From Streptomyces galbus (GTDB lineage: Bacteria > Actinomycetota > Actinomycetes > Streptomycetales > Streptomycetaceae), in the NCBI RefSeq assembly GCF_005280195.1, contig NZ_SZPR01000019.1, forward strand, positions 1 to 64,000: a stretch of DNA of 64,000 nt, written 5' to 3'. Positions 8,328 to 16,706 of the stretch are shown here, in pieces; position 1 is the stretch's first letter; each line of letters opens with the position of its first letter. A program made the position numbers and the translations under genes. Below the pieces are notes generated by a model. The model ran no database searches and was not told the DNA's origin. It saw nothing but the letters and a program-made list of their open reading frames with translations.

Positions 8328-9074
8328 ATGAAGCGAACCGCCTGGATCGCCGCGGCCGCGCTGCTGGCCGCGCCCTCCGCCTCCGCCGCCGTGGCCGACG
8401 ACGGGCCCGGCCCCCTCGGCGTGACCGTCGTGGCGTCCGCCGGGCGCCCGTTCGCGCGGGTCGGGGCGCTGTTCGGCGCCGACCGCGCGGGCCACCTGGC
8501 CGGCGGGCACTTCTGCACCGCGTCCGTCGTGCACTCCCCGCACCACGACCTGGTGGTGACCGCCGCGCACTGCCTGGACGGCAGCGACGGAACGGCCCTG
8601 GTGTTCGTGCCGGGGTACCGGGACGGGAGGGCGCCCTACGGGATCTGGCCCCTGCGGCGGCAGTTCCTGCCCGGCGGGTGGGCCGCGGGAGGGGACGAGG
8701 ACAGCGACGTCGCGTTCGGCGTCCTCGGCCCGGTGCGCGGGCGGGAGGTGGAGGACGTCGTCGGGGCGTACCGGTTCGTGGCCGGGACCGCCGTCGGGGC
8801 CACCGCGGTGACGCTCACCGGCTACCCCGACGCCCGTGAGGCGCCCGTGACGTGCTCCAACCGGCCCCGCGCGCACGGCGTCAGCCAGCAGCGCCTGGCC
8901 TGCCCCGGCTTCACGGGCGGCACGAGCGGGAGCCCCTGGGTGAACGGCGACGGCGAGGTCGTCGGGGTGCTCGGCGGGCACGAGCGGGGCGGCACCACCG
9001 CCGGCGTCTCCTACAGCGTCGTCCTGGGCCGCGAGGCGACCGCGCTGTACCGGGAGGCCGCCGCCGACCCGTGA
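8328..9074 (+). CDS. Secreted trypsin-like serine protease
   Basis: A 248-aa exported protease. The signal peptide MKRTAWIAAAALLAAPSASA ends near residue 20. The catalytic triad is His81 in TAAHC, Asp127 in DEDSDVAFGVL and Ser200 in GGTSGSP, which corresponds to GDSGGP. Cys63 and Cys82 can form the usual disulfide next to the histidine. Length and order fit the V8/glutamyl-endopeptidase-like branch of family S1. ATG 8328 is chosen because it directly begins the signal peptide; codons upstream of it in the same frame have no such feature. It lies opposite the secretion-like operon and before a cell-wall hydrolase gene. Confidence 0.88.
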   Translation: MKRTAWIAAAALLAAPSASAAVADDGPGPLGVTVVASAGRPFARVGALFGADRAGHLAGGHFCTASVVHSPHHDLVVTAAHCLDGSDGTALVFVPGYRDGRAPYGIWPLRRQFLPGGWAAGGDEDSDVAFGVLGPVRGREVEDVVGAYRFVAGTAVGATAVTLTGYPDAREAPVTCSNRPRAHGVSQQRLACPGFTGGTSGSPWVNGDGEVVGVLGGHERGGTTAGVSYSVVLGREATALYREAAADP

Positions 9075-9149
9075 GTGATCGTTCCCAGGTGAGGGCCCCG
9101 CCTCTACACTGACCGAGGCGGACTCCCGGACGGTGAAGGGCGGTTGACG

Positions 9150-10151
9150 GTGCGTAAGGCGTGGATCGTGGCGACCGCCGCCGTGGGCGCCGGTGCCGCC
9201 TTCGTGATGGTGCTCGTCGTCGGCGTGTACATGGTGGCCGGGAACATGGTGAACGGCGTCGGCTCCGGCACCCGGGCCCTGGCCAAGGGGTCCGTGCCCG
9301 CCGCCTACCAGGCCATCGTGCAGAAGTGGGGCAACCTGTGCCCCGCCATCAACCCGGCGCTGCTGGCCGCCCAGCTCTACCAGGAGAGCGGGTTCAACCC
9401 GCGCGCCCAGAGCGGCGCCGCGGCGCAGGGCATCGCGCAGTTCATCCCGGGCACCTGGGCCACGCACGGCGTCGACGGCGACGGGGACGGCGACCGCGAC
9501 GTCTGGGACCCGCGCGACGCCATCCCGTCGGCCGCGTCGTACGACTGCTCCCTGGCCTCCTACGTCAAGAGCGTGCCGGGGAACATCACCGAGAACATGC
9601 TCGCCGCGTACAACGCCGGGCCCGACGCCGTCATCCGGTACGGGGGCGTGCCGCCGTACAAGGAGACGCGCAACTACGTCCGGATCATCACCTCCCTCGA
9701 GGACTCCTTCGCGGCGCCCGTCGGCCGGCTCGGCCCGACCCAGCAGGCCGCCGGTGCCATCTCCTACGCGCAGACCAAGCTCGGCACGCCCTACCTGTGG
9801 GGCGGCAACGGCACGGCGGACCAGGGCGGGCGCTTCGACTGCTCGGGCCTGACGAAGGCCGCCTACGAGAGCGTCGGGATCACGCTGCCCCGCGTCGCCA
9901 ACGACCAGTACAACGCCGGTCCGCACCCCTCGCGCGGCGAGCTGCTCCCCGGCGACCTGGTGTTCTTCTCCGACGACCTGACCAATTCCCGGGCCATCCG
10001 GCACGTGGGCATCTACGTCGGCGGCGGTTACATGATCGACGCGCCGCGCACCGGCGCCGTGATCCGCTTCGACCCGATCGACACCAGGGACTACTTCGGG
10101 GCGACCCGGGTCACCCAGGATGGCGCGAACGCGTTGCCCACAACTGTCTGA
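9150..10151 (+). CDS. Bifunctional lytic transglycosylase / NlpC-P60 hydrolase
   Basis: A 333-aa membrane-anchored or secreted peptidoglycan hydrolase. An N-terminal hydrophobic helix (about residues 4-30) leads to a goose-lysozyme/SLT domain with the catalytic glutamate in YQESGFNP and the AQGIAQFIPGTW and AAYNAGP motifs. An NlpC/P60 endopeptidase follows, with Cys in RFDCSGL and His in RHVGIYVGGGYMIDAP. The same domain pair occurs in CwlT of ICEBs1 and in VirB1-type proteins that open the wall for conjugation machines, which fits the neighbouring secretion-like operon. A GTG start at 9150 is preferred over TTG 9144 because GAAGGG lies 9 bases upstream. A TACACT hexamer at 9105 is a likely -10. 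Confidence 0.9.
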   Translation: MRKAWIVATAAVGAGAAFVMVLVVGVYMVAGNMVNGVGSGTRALAKGSVPAAYQAIVQKWGNLCPAINPALLAAQLYQESGFNPRAQSGAAAQGIAQFIPGTWATHGVDGDGDGDRDVWDPRDAIPSAASYDCSLASYVKSVPGNITENMLAAYNAGPDAVIRYGGVPPYKETRNYVRIITSLEDSFAAPVGRLGPTQQAAGAISYAQTKLGTPYLWGGNGTADQGGRFDCSGLTKAAYESVGITLPRVANDQYNAGPHPSRGELLPGDLVFFSDDLTNSRAIRHVGIYVGGGYMIDAPRTGAVIRFDPIDTRDYFGATRVTQDGANALPTTV

Positions 10152-10343
10152 AATCCTGTCGGTCCGACCGCTCTGAGCTGCGACGACGTATCTCTCTTCG
10201 ATAACGTCTGCGTGATCATTCAGTGGAGAGTGGAACGTATCAAGCGGGGCCGTGCGTTCCTGTTGACGTACGACATCGACCACGGGGGTGGGCGAGCCGG
10301 CGCACCGTGTGCCGGGCGGAACACGACGAAGGGGCCGCGCACC

Positions 10344-11054
10344 ATGGCTGGACTCGCCGAATCCGGGTCGAACCCCGACGTCGACCTGCTCTACGACATC
10401 AACGGGCTGGCCAAGGACGCGCCGCACTGGTTCGACCGCGTCGTCGAGTTCGTCGGCGAGTACGGACTGCTGCTCGCCATGGTGCTGCTCGTGCTCTGGT
10501 GCTGGGCGGGCGTGCGGCGGCGGGCCGGCTCCGGGGAGGAGGCCGCCTCGTCGGTGGCCGCCCTGGTGTGGGCGCCGCTGGCCGCGGGCATCGCCGTACT
10601 GGTCAACGTGCCCATCCGCGGCTTCGTCGAGCGGCCCCGGCCCTTCCGCACCCACCAGGGGCTCGACGTCCTGGTCTCCGGGAAGACCGACTACTCCTTC
10701 GTCAGCGACCACGCCACCCTCACCATGGCCATGGCCGTCGCGCTGTTCGTCGCCCACCGCAGGTTCGGGCTCGTCGGCATAGGGCTGGCCCTGCTGGAGG
10801 GCTTCTGCCGCGTGTACATGGGCGTGCACTACCCGACCGACGTGGTCGGCGGGTTCGCGCTCGGCACGGCCGTCGCGCTGCTGCTGTCGCCGCTCGCCTC
10901 GGCGCTGCTCACCCCGCTGCTGAAGGCCGTCGAGCGGTCCCCGCGCGTCGGCGGGCTGGTGCGCAGCCGGTCCGCCCGCCTCGCCACCCGCGACGCGGTG
11001 GTCGCGGGCGCCCCCCGCGAGGCCACGGCCGAGGACCGGGACCTGGCGGCCTGA
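10344..11054 (+). CDS. PAP2-family phosphatase
   Basis: An integral membrane phosphatase of 236 aa acting on a lipid or isoprenoid pyrophosphate; BcrC-like undecaprenyl-pyrophosphate phosphatase is the most likely role but is not proven. The three PAP2 motifs are RGFVERPRPFRT (KxxxxxxRP type), SFVSDHATLT (PSGH type, with Asp for Gly) and RVYMGVHYPTDVVGG (SRxxxxxHxxxD type). Five or six membrane helices surround them. ATG 10344 has GAAGGGG at a 9-base spacing, which rules out the longer frame that starts at 10212. It converges with the FAD oxidase gene; only 40 bases separate them. Confidence 0.9.
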   Translation: MAGLAESGSNPDVDLLYDINGLAKDAPHWFDRVVEFVGEYGLLLAMVLLVLWCWAGVRRRAGSGEEAASSVAALVWAPLAAGIAVLVNVPIRGFVERPRPFRTHQGLDVLVSGKTDYSFVSDHATLTMAMAVALFVAHRRFGLVGIGLALLEGFCRVYMGVHYPTDVVGGFALGTAVALLLSPLASALLTPLLKAVERSPRVGGLVRSRSARLATRDAVVAGAPREATAEDRDLAA

Positions 11055-11094
11055 GCGGCACCCGCGCCCGCCGTGCCGTGGGCGCCCCGAGTCC

Positions 11095-12675
11095 CTACAC
11101 GGACTGCGGGAAGGTGAAGAAGCGGTTCGGGTCGTACTGCTTCTTGAGCTGCGTCAGCCGGGCCGCCGCGTCGCCGTAGTACGCCTTCTTCCAGTCCGTC
11201 AGGGTCGGGTCCGCGTAGTTCTGGTACGCCGCACCCGACGCGTACGGCTTCATCGCGCGGTGCGCCGCCGTCAGCCAGGACTGGGCCGACGTCCCGGCCG
11301 TGCCCGCCTTCCAGGACACCAGGTACTGGGCCAGCATCCGGGAGCGGCGGTGCACGAAGGCCGTCGCCGTCGGCGCGACGCGGTTCACGGCGCCGCCCAG
11401 CGCGGTGAGCGTGATGCTGCCGCCGCCACCGCGCACCGCCTTGGTCTGCGCGAGCAGCGCCTGGATCCCGGCCGCCGACAGCGAGCGGTCGAAGAAGTCG
11501 GAACGGGCCGCGTACGTCTCCCGGCCCAGCGCGCCCTGCGGGGAGCGGCCCGGGGTCGAGCCCGGCAGGTGGCACTGGGCGTCGGCGGCGAACGAGGAGC
11601 AGCCGGCGTAGGCCTCCATGGCCTGCTCGTAGGAGCGGCGGCGCAGGGAGACGCTGGTCGCCGGGGCGCCCACGCGGTCGGCGAGGCGGTCGACGGCGTT
11701 CTGGAGCTGGCCGTAGGTGCCGATGGAGAAGGCCGCGACCGCGATCCTGGGCGTGCCGCCCGGGGTGTTCTCCAGGTGCAGCGAGGACCAGATCTCGTCG
11801 GGCTGGGAGGGGCCCCACTCCTGCCAGGCCCGCACCACCGCGGCCGCCCGCGACCAGGGCCAGGTGAGGTACCCGGTGACCGCCTGCGGCGCGGGGTGGG
11901 TGCGGAAGCGCAGCTCGGTGACGACGCCGAAGGTGCCGTTGCCCGCGCCGCGCAGCGCCCAGAACAGGTCCTTGTTCTGGGTGGCGTTCGCCACGAGCTG
12001 CTTGCCGTCCGCGGTGATCAGTGTGGCCTGGGTGAGGCTGTCGCAGGTCAGGCCGTAGGCCCGGGAGACCACGCCGTGGCCGCCGCCGAGGACGAGGCCG
12101 GAGACGCCGACCGTGGGGCAGGAGCCGGCCGGGATCGTCACGCCCTTGGCGGCCAGCGCCCGGTAGACGTCGATGAGCTTGGCGCCGGCGCCGACGACGG
12201 CCTCGCTGCCGCTGACCCGGACCCGGCTGAGCCGGGAGACGTCCACGATCAGCCGTCCGTCGCCCGAGGACCAGCCGGCGTAGGAGTGGCCCCCGTTGCG
12301 GATGGCGACCTTGGTGCCGTGGGCGCGGGCGAACGACAGGGCCGTGCGGATGTCGTCGGGGTGGGCGACGTAGGCGACGGCGGCGGGCTTCAGGCCGTCG
12401 AAGCGGGTGTTGTAGAGCTGGTGGGCCGTCTTCCAGGACGCGTCGCCGGGGCGGACCAGCGGGCCGTCGAGGTCGCGGGCGAGCGCCGACCAGGTGGCCG
12501 GTGCGGCGGCGCCGCTCGCGGTGAGCGCGGTGATGCCCCCGGAGGAGGCGGAGCCCCGGGGTGTGCCGCCGCCCGCCGGGTCCGAGCCGCCGCGGGTGCT
12601 GTCGCCGCCCTTGCACCCGGCCGTCACGGCCGCCGTGAGCGCGGCGGCGCCGCCTATGAACGTACGCCGTTGCAT
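11095..12675 (-). CDS. Exported FAD-linked oxidase (PCMH/BBE type)
   Basis: A 526-aa flavoenzyme of the berberine-bridge/glucooligosaccharide oxidase class. It starts with MQRRTFIGG, a twin-arginine signal, and a TAGC lipobox at about residue 20, so it is probably exported folded and lipid-anchored. The FAD domain shows VAIRNGGHSYAGWS, whose His is the usual 8-alpha attachment site, and GSCPTVGVSGLVLGGGHG, whose Cys matches the second flavin bond of bicovalent members. The C-terminal BBE segment is YDPNRFFTFPQSV. Substrate is unknown; sugars or phenolic alcohols are typical. AGGGA sits 6 bases before the ATG. Confidence 0.9.
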   Translation of the reverse strand: MQRRTFIGGAAALTAAVTAGCKGGDSTRGGSDPAGGGTPRGSASSGGITALTASGAAAPATWSALARDLDGPLVRPGDASWKTAHQLYNTRFDGLKPAAVAYVAHPDDIRTALSFARAHGTKVAIRNGGHSYAGWSSGDGRLIVDVSRLSRVRVSGSEAVVGAGAKLIDVYRALAAKGVTIPAGSCPTVGVSGLVLGGGHGVVSRAYGLTCDSLTQATLITADGKQLVANATQNKDLFWALRGAGNGTFGVVTELRFRTHPAPQAVTGYLTWPWSRAAAVVRAWQEWGPSQPDEIWSSLHLENTPGGTPRIAVAAFSIGTYGQLQNAVDRLADRVGAPATSVSLRRRSYEQAMEAYAGCSSFAADAQCHLPGSTPGRSPQGALGRETYAARSDFFDRSLSAAGIQALLAQTKAVRGGGGSITLTALGGAVNRVAPTATAFVHRRSRMLAQYLVSWKAGTAGTSAQSWLTAAHRAMKPYASGAAYQNYADPTLTDWKKAYYGDAAARLTQLKKQYDPNRFFTFPQSV

Positions 12676-12771
12676 GGTCCGTCCCTGGTGTGGTGCGCCC
12701 GGGGGCGCCGTCCTGCACGCTCCCGTCGACCGGCGGGACCGCGCCTCATGGAGCGAGACGGCGGCGGGGCC

Positions 12772-12954
12772 TCAGGGGTTCCAGCCGTCCGCGGTGTGTC
12801 CCTCGGCGTCCGTGCGCGCCAGGCTTCTCGCCCGGCGGGCGGGGCCGCGCCAGCCGCAGGCGCAGCGGGCGAAACAGAAGCGGCCTTGTTCGACGGTGTC
12901 GGTGCGGTGCTCGCCCGGTGCGGGGGGAGCCGTGGGTCCGTCCTGCTGCGTCAC
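12772..12954 (-). CDS. Small Cys-rich protein, unknown function
   Basis: A 60-aa protein, rich in Cys and Arg in its middle: RFCFARCACGWRGPARRAR carries a C-x3-C-x-C cluster followed by a basic helix and an acidic, polar end. I recall similar short proteins in other Streptomyces, so I treat it as real, but no function is known. A metal site is conceivable. Translation is placed at GTG 12954; the frame continues open upstream without good coding character and no clear Shine-Dalgarno was found. It precedes the oxidase gene by about 100 bases on the same strand. Confidence 0.5.
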   Translation of the reverse strand: MTQQDGPTAPPAPGEHRTDTVEQGRFCFARCACGWRGPARRARSLARTDAEGHTADGWNP

Positions 12955-13128
12955 GACGACTAAGGTACCCACGCCCGGCAAAGGCTTTCCCCGTCGCGCG
13001 CACCGCTTTCCGGGCGCCCGGCGCACGCCCTGCGCACGCCCCGGCCGCGCGTGACGGCGACCCCCGCACCTCGTTAACCGGACGACAGGGCGCCCGTGAC
13101 GGACGTGAGCGGCTGGGGGTAGGCAGCG

Positions 13129-13965
13129 ATGGCGCAGCGACAGCACAGGTGGGCGGGTGCGGTGGCCGTCGCGGGGCTCGTGGCCTCGGTCTGCGCGGGT
13201 GCCGCCGGGTGCGCCGGCAGCGGGGCGGCCGCCGAGGGCGGGCGGGCCGCCGACCCGGTCGGGACCCTGCACCGGGCCGCCGACACCCTGGTCGGCGCCG
13301 GCAGTTCCAAGGCGCGCACCTCGATGGAGATGGCGACCGGCGGGACCCGGGTGACCATCCGCGGGGAGGGGGTCTACGACTACCGCCACCGGCTGGGCCG
13401 GCTGAAGGTGATGCTCCCGCAGGACCCCGCGGGCGAGAGCCGGCACCGCCCGATCACCGAACTCCTCACGCCCGAGGCGCTGTTCATGAAGAACCGGGGT
13501 GCCGGGGTGCCCGCCGACAAGTGGGTGCGGGTGGCGACGGCGTCGCTGTCGGACGGCAACCTCGTCACCGGCGGGGCGACCGATCCGCTCGCCGCGGCCG
13601 AGGTGCTGCGCGGCACGCGCACGGCGACGTACGTGGGGCGCACCGAGCTGGCCGGCACCGCGGTGCGGCACTACCGCGGGACCGCCGACCTCACGGTGGC
13701 CGCGCGGAACGCGACCGGCGGGAACCGGGCGTCGCTGGCCGCGGCGGCGAAAGGGTTCGCCACGGCACGGGTGCCGTTCGACGCCTACCTCGACGACCAG
13801 GGCCGCATCCGCAAGGTCCGCTACCGGTTCAGCTTCGTCAACGGCCAGCGCGAGCGGGCGGTCGCGGTCGCCTCGACGACGCTGCTCTACGGCTTCGGCG
13901 CCGCCGTGGACGTACGGCTGCCGGCGTCGCGGGACATCTACGCGGGGCGGGTCGCCGAGGAATAG
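13129..13965 (+). CDS. LppX/LolA-like secreted lipoprotein
   Basis: A 278-aa lipoprotein. The signal peptide ends in the lipobox AGAAGC at about residue 28, followed by a Gly/Ala-rich linker. The mature part has alternating strands such as TSMEMATGGTRVTIRGEG and FSFVNGQRERAVAVASTTLLYGF, with LFMKNRGAGVPADKWVRV in the middle. This pattern matches the half-barrel fold of LolA/LppX-type lipoproteins that carry hydrophobic molecules outside the membrane. The cargo cannot be read from the sequence. The ATG follows a purine-rich stretch ending in GTAGGCAGCG. Confidence 0.8.
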   Translation: MAQRQHRWAGAVAVAGLVASVCAGAAGCAGSGAAAEGGRAADPVGTLHRAADTLVGAGSSKARTSMEMATGGTRVTIRGEGVYDYRHRLGRLKVMLPQDPAGESRHRPITELLTPEALFMKNRGAGVPADKWVRVATASLSDGNLVTGGATDPLAAAEVLRGTRTATYVGRTELAGTAVRHYRGTADLTVAARNATGGNRASLAAAAKGFATARVPFDAYLDDQGRIRKVRYRFSFVNGQRERAVAVASTTLLYGFGAAVDVRLPASRDIYAGRVAEE

Positions 13966-14098
13966 CGACCCCGTGGCACGGCCGGCGTACGCGGGGCGCG
14001 GTAGGCGGTGACTACGCCGTGGACTAGCCCGTCCGTGCCATGCGCGGTGCGTGGGCCGCTCCCTACTCTAGGAAGCCGGTGACGGCAGGGACGAGGTG

Positions 14099-14275
14099 AT
14101 GCGCGTGGCTCCGGGCGGCGGTACGGCGGTGCAGGACCACGAGGCCCTCGCCGAGATCGAACTGTGCGGGGAGCTGATCATCGCGGCCTCGGCGGCCGAG
14201 GAGCGGCTCAGCCTGGAGAGCATCGACGAGGTGCTCCGGGTGGCGGAGGAGCGGGAGACCGCCGGACGCGAGTGA
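14099..14275 (+). CDS. Small conserved-looking acidic protein
   Basis: A 58-aa acidic protein encoded just before csoR on the opposite strand. It is helical and rich in Glu and Ala (LAEIELCGELIIAASAAEER, then ESIDEVLRVAEERE) with a single Cys. AGGGA lies 7 bases before ATG 14099; a GTG directly before that ATG is an alternative. Codon use is typical of the neighbourhood. No function can be assigned. Its position with the copper repressor suggests, weakly, a shared condition. Confidence 0.6.
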   Translation: MRVAPGGGTAVQDHEALAEIELCGELIIAASAAEERLSLESIDEVLRVAEERETAGRE

Positions 14276-14336
14276 CGTGCGCGCGTGACGTACGCGACGC
14301 GGGCGTGGCCGAAAGACGTCCTCCGGGGCGGTGCGG

Positions 14337-14702
14337 TCAGGTGCGCAGGAGGCGGCCGATGGCCTTCGTGGCCTCCTCGACCTTCGCGTCGATCTCGCCC
14401 CCGCCCTTGAGGGCCGCGTCGGCGACGCAGTGCCGCAGGTGCTCCTCCAGGAGCTGCAGGGCGAAGGACTGCAGGGCCTTGGTGGAGGCGGAGACCTGCG
14501 TGAGTATGTCGATGCAGTAGACGTCCTCGTCGACCATCCGCTGCAGGCCGCGGATCTGGCCCTCGATCCGGCGCAGCCGCTTGAGGTGCTCGTCCTTCTG
14601 GTGGTGGTAGCCGTGCACCCCGCGGTCGTGGTCGGTGACCACCGCGTCCGCGCCGGTGTCCGGGGAGGGCGCCGGGGTCGCGCCGGCCTCGGTCGTCGTC
14701 AT
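14337..14702 (-). CDS. csoR: Copper-sensing repressor CsoR
   Basis: A 121-aa all-helical repressor that binds DNA when free and lets go on binding Cu(I). The metal ligands read as Cys63, His88 and Cys92 (DVYCIDIL and EEHLRHC), the same 25- and 29-residue spacing as in characterised CsoR of Streptomyces lividans. The helix with RRIEGQIRGLQRM is the family signature. It has a longer polar N-terminus (about 33 aa) than Mycobacterium CsoR, with a His-rich HGYHHQKDEH stretch. GGGAGGACGCG precedes the ATG. A 21-base palindrome upstream suggests autoregulation. No copper ATPase or chaperone is adjacent. Confidence 0.92.
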   Translation of the reverse strand: MTTTEAGATPAPSPDTGADAVVTDHDRGVHGYHHQKDEHLKRLRRIEGQIRGLQRMVDEDVYCIDILTQVSASTKALQSFALQLLEEHLRHCVADAALKGGGEIDAKVEEATKAIGRLLRT

Positions 14703-14735
14703 CGCGTCCTCCCGTTTCGGATGGTGGCGGGGGAT

Positions 14736-14756
14736 ATATACCCCTGCCGGGTATAT
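14736..14756. promoter_or_regulatory. CsoR operator
   Basis: Inverted repeat ATATACCC-CTGCC-GGGTATAT, with 8-bp arms and a 5-base spacer, starting 34 bases upstream of the csoR start. The TACCC/GGGTA arms are those known for CsoR operators. On the csoR strand it overlaps TATATA, a plausible -10, with TTGGCT upstream, so bound CsoR would block its own promoter. Confidence 0.82.
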
Positions 14757-14908
14757 GGTAGCCAACTTTGGCGGGTACAGGACCCTTGGTCGCCCCTGTG
14801 CTGATCACTCTGCCTCATGGGCGACACTGGGGGACGGCCCCTTAGCCGTGGCCGGATGATGCGCTTAGCATCACCCTGACCGAAACCGATGCATCCCGAG
14901 GACCCCAC

Positions 14909-15529
14909 GTGCGCTTTCGTCTGACCCCCAGGGAGACGAGCTTCTACGACATGTTCGCCGCATCCGCGGACAACATCGTCACGGGCTCCAAACTCCTGAT
15001 GGAACTGCTCGGAGCGGACGCGTCCGCCCGGGCCGAGATCGCGGAACGCATGAGGGCGGCCGAGCACGCGGGCGACGACGCCACGCACGCGATCTTCCAC
15101 CAGCTCAACTCCTCGTTCATCACGCCGTTCGACCGGGAGGACATCTACTCCCTGGCCTCGTGCCTCGACGACATCATGGACTTCATGGAGGAGGCCGTCG
15201 ACCTGGTCGTCCTCTACAACGTCGAGGAACTGCCGCGGGGCGTGGAGCAGCAGATCGAGGTCCTGGCCCGGGCCGCCGAGCTCACGGCGGAGGCGATGCC
15301 CAACCTGCGGACCATGACGAACCTCACGGAGTACTGGATCGAGGTCAACCGGCTGGAGAACCAGGCCGACCAGATCCACCGCAAGCTGCTGGCCCACCTC
15401 TTCAACGGCAAGTACGACGCGATCGAGGTGCTGAAGCTGAAGCAGATCGTGGACGTCCTGGAGGAAGCGGCCGACGCGTTCGAGCACGTGGCGAACACGG
15501 TGGAGACCATCGCCGTCAAGGAGTCCTGA
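14909..15529 (+). CDS. DUF47/PhoU-like Pit accessory protein
   Basis: A 206-aa soluble helical protein of the DUF47 family, related to PhoU and usually encoded beside Pit phosphate permeases, where it is thought to control them. It opens with LTPRETSFYDMF and carries the acidic, metal-binding helix repeats typical of PhoU-like proteins (MRAAEHAGDDATH, DREDIYSLASCLDDIMDFMEE and VNRLENQADQIHR). The GTG start has GAGGA 6 bases upstream. The pit gene follows after 8 bases, so both are made together. A TGATGC-GCTTA-GCATCA repeat overlapping a TAGCAT -10 (14857-14873) may be an operator. Confidence 0.9.
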   Translation: MRFRLTPRETSFYDMFAASADNIVTGSKLLMELLGADASARAEIAERMRAAEHAGDDATHAIFHQLNSSFITPFDREDIYSLASCLDDIMDFMEEAVDLVVLYNVEELPRGVEQQIEVLARAAELTAEAMPNLRTMTNLTEYWIEVNRLENQADQIHRKLLAHLFNGKYDAIEVLKLKQIVDVLEEAADAFEHVANTVETIAVKES

Positions 15530-15537
15530 GCCCCACC

Positions 15538-16536
15538 ATGGACACCTTCGCTCTGGTCGTGACCATCATGGTCGCGCTCTTCTTCACGTACACGAACGGC
15601 TTCCACGACTCGGCGAACGCGATCGCCACGTCGGTGTCGACCCGGGCGCTCACGCCGCGGGCCGCGCTGGCGATGGCGGCCGTGATGAACCTCGCCGGCG
15701 CGTTCCTCGGGTCCGGGGTCGCCAAGACCGTCAGCGAGGGGCTGATCCAGACACCCGAGGGCTCGACGGGCATGGCGATCCTGTTCTCCGCCCTGGTGGG
15801 TGCGATCACCTGGAACCTCGTCACCTGGTACTTCGGGCTGCCCTCCTCGTCGTCCCACGCGCTGTTCGGCGGCATGGTCGGGGCGGCGCTCGCGGGCGGT
15901 ACCACCGTGTACTGGAACGGCGTGCTGGACAAGGTCGTCCTGCCGATGTTCATCTCGCCGGTGGTCGGCCTGGTCGTCGGCTACCTGGTGATGACCGCGA
16001 TCCTGTGGCTCTTCCGGCGGTCCAACCCGCACAAGGCCAAGCGCGGCTTCCGCATCGCGCAGACGGTGTCGGCGGCCGGCATGGCGCTGGGGCACGGTCT
16101 GCAGGACGCGCAGAAGACCATGGGCATCGTGGTGATGGCCCTGGTCATCGCCGACGTCGAGGACTACGGCGACCCGATCCCGGTGTGGGTCAAGCTCGTG
16201 TGCGCCCTGATGCTGTCGCTGGGCACGTACGCCGGCGGCTGGCGGATCATGCGGACGCTGGGACGGAAGATCATCGAGCTGGACCCGCCGCAGGGGTTCG
16301 CGGCGGAGACGACCGGCGCGTCGATCATGTTCGTGACGGCGTTCCTGTTCAAGGCGCCGATCTCCACGACGCACGTCATCACCTCGGCGATCATGGGCGT
16401 CGGCGCGACGAAGCGGGTCAACGCCGTGCGCTGGGGCGTGGCGAAGAACATCGTGCTGGGCTGGTTCATCACGATGCCGGCCGCCGCGGTGGTCGCCGCG
16501 CTGGCCTACGGTCTGGTGAAGCTCACGGTGCTGTAG
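15538..16536 (+). CDS. pit: Low-affinity inorganic phosphate transporter Pit
   Basis: A 332-aa polytopic permease of the PiT family, moving divalent metal-phosphate complexes with protons when phosphate is plentiful. Both PiT signature repeats are present: FTYTNGFHDSANAIATSVSTR near the N-terminus and FLFKAPISTTHVITSAIMGVG near residue 265, together with GLPSSSSHALFGGMVGAAL and ALGHGLQDAQKTMG. About eight to ten helices are seen, with the usual cytosolic loop. Length is on the short side but normal for actinobacterial members. It is coupled with the PhoU-like gene and converges on pstB across a shared terminator. Confidence 0.95.
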   Translation: MDTFALVVTIMVALFFTYTNGFHDSANAIATSVSTRALTPRAALAMAAVMNLAGAFLGSGVAKTVSEGLIQTPEGSTGMAILFSALVGAITWNLVTWYFGLPSSSSHALFGGMVGAALAGGTTVYWNGVLDKVVLPMFISPVVGLVVGYLVMTAILWLFRRSNPHKAKRGFRIAQTVSAAGMALGHGLQDAQKTMGIVVMALVIADVEDYGDPIPVWVKLVCALMLSLGTYAGGWRIMRTLGRKIIELDPPQGFAAETTGASIMFVTAFLFKAPISTTHVITSAIMGVGATKRVNAVRWGVAKNIVLGWFITMPAAAVVAALAYGLVKLTVL

Positions 16537-16596
16537 GCGCCGCCGGGTTCGTTCCCCGCTCCACCCACCGGAGGGGAAACGTTTCGGAACAGCAGC

Positions 16597-16627
16597 GGGC
16601 CCGCCCCCGGGAGCCAGGGGCGGGCCC
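16597..16627. terminator. Bidirectional terminator between pit and pstB
   Basis: An 11-bp perfect stem, GGGCCCGCCCC with its complement, and a 9-base loop, followed by TTT on the plus strand. It lies in the 170-base gap between the converging pit and pstB genes and can end both transcripts. Confidence 0.85.
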
Positions 16628-16706
16628 TTTGCGTCCTCGCGGTGGCACCGCCATGCAGCACCGCGAGGGGTCTTGCGGGACGGCCCGGCTCGCCGGGACG
16701 GCCCGG

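Noticed and set aside
793..10151. Intact integrative conjugative element
   Set aside because: No relaxase, integrase, excisionase, replication gene, tRNA attachment site or flanking repeat is seen, and the coupling protein is degenerate.
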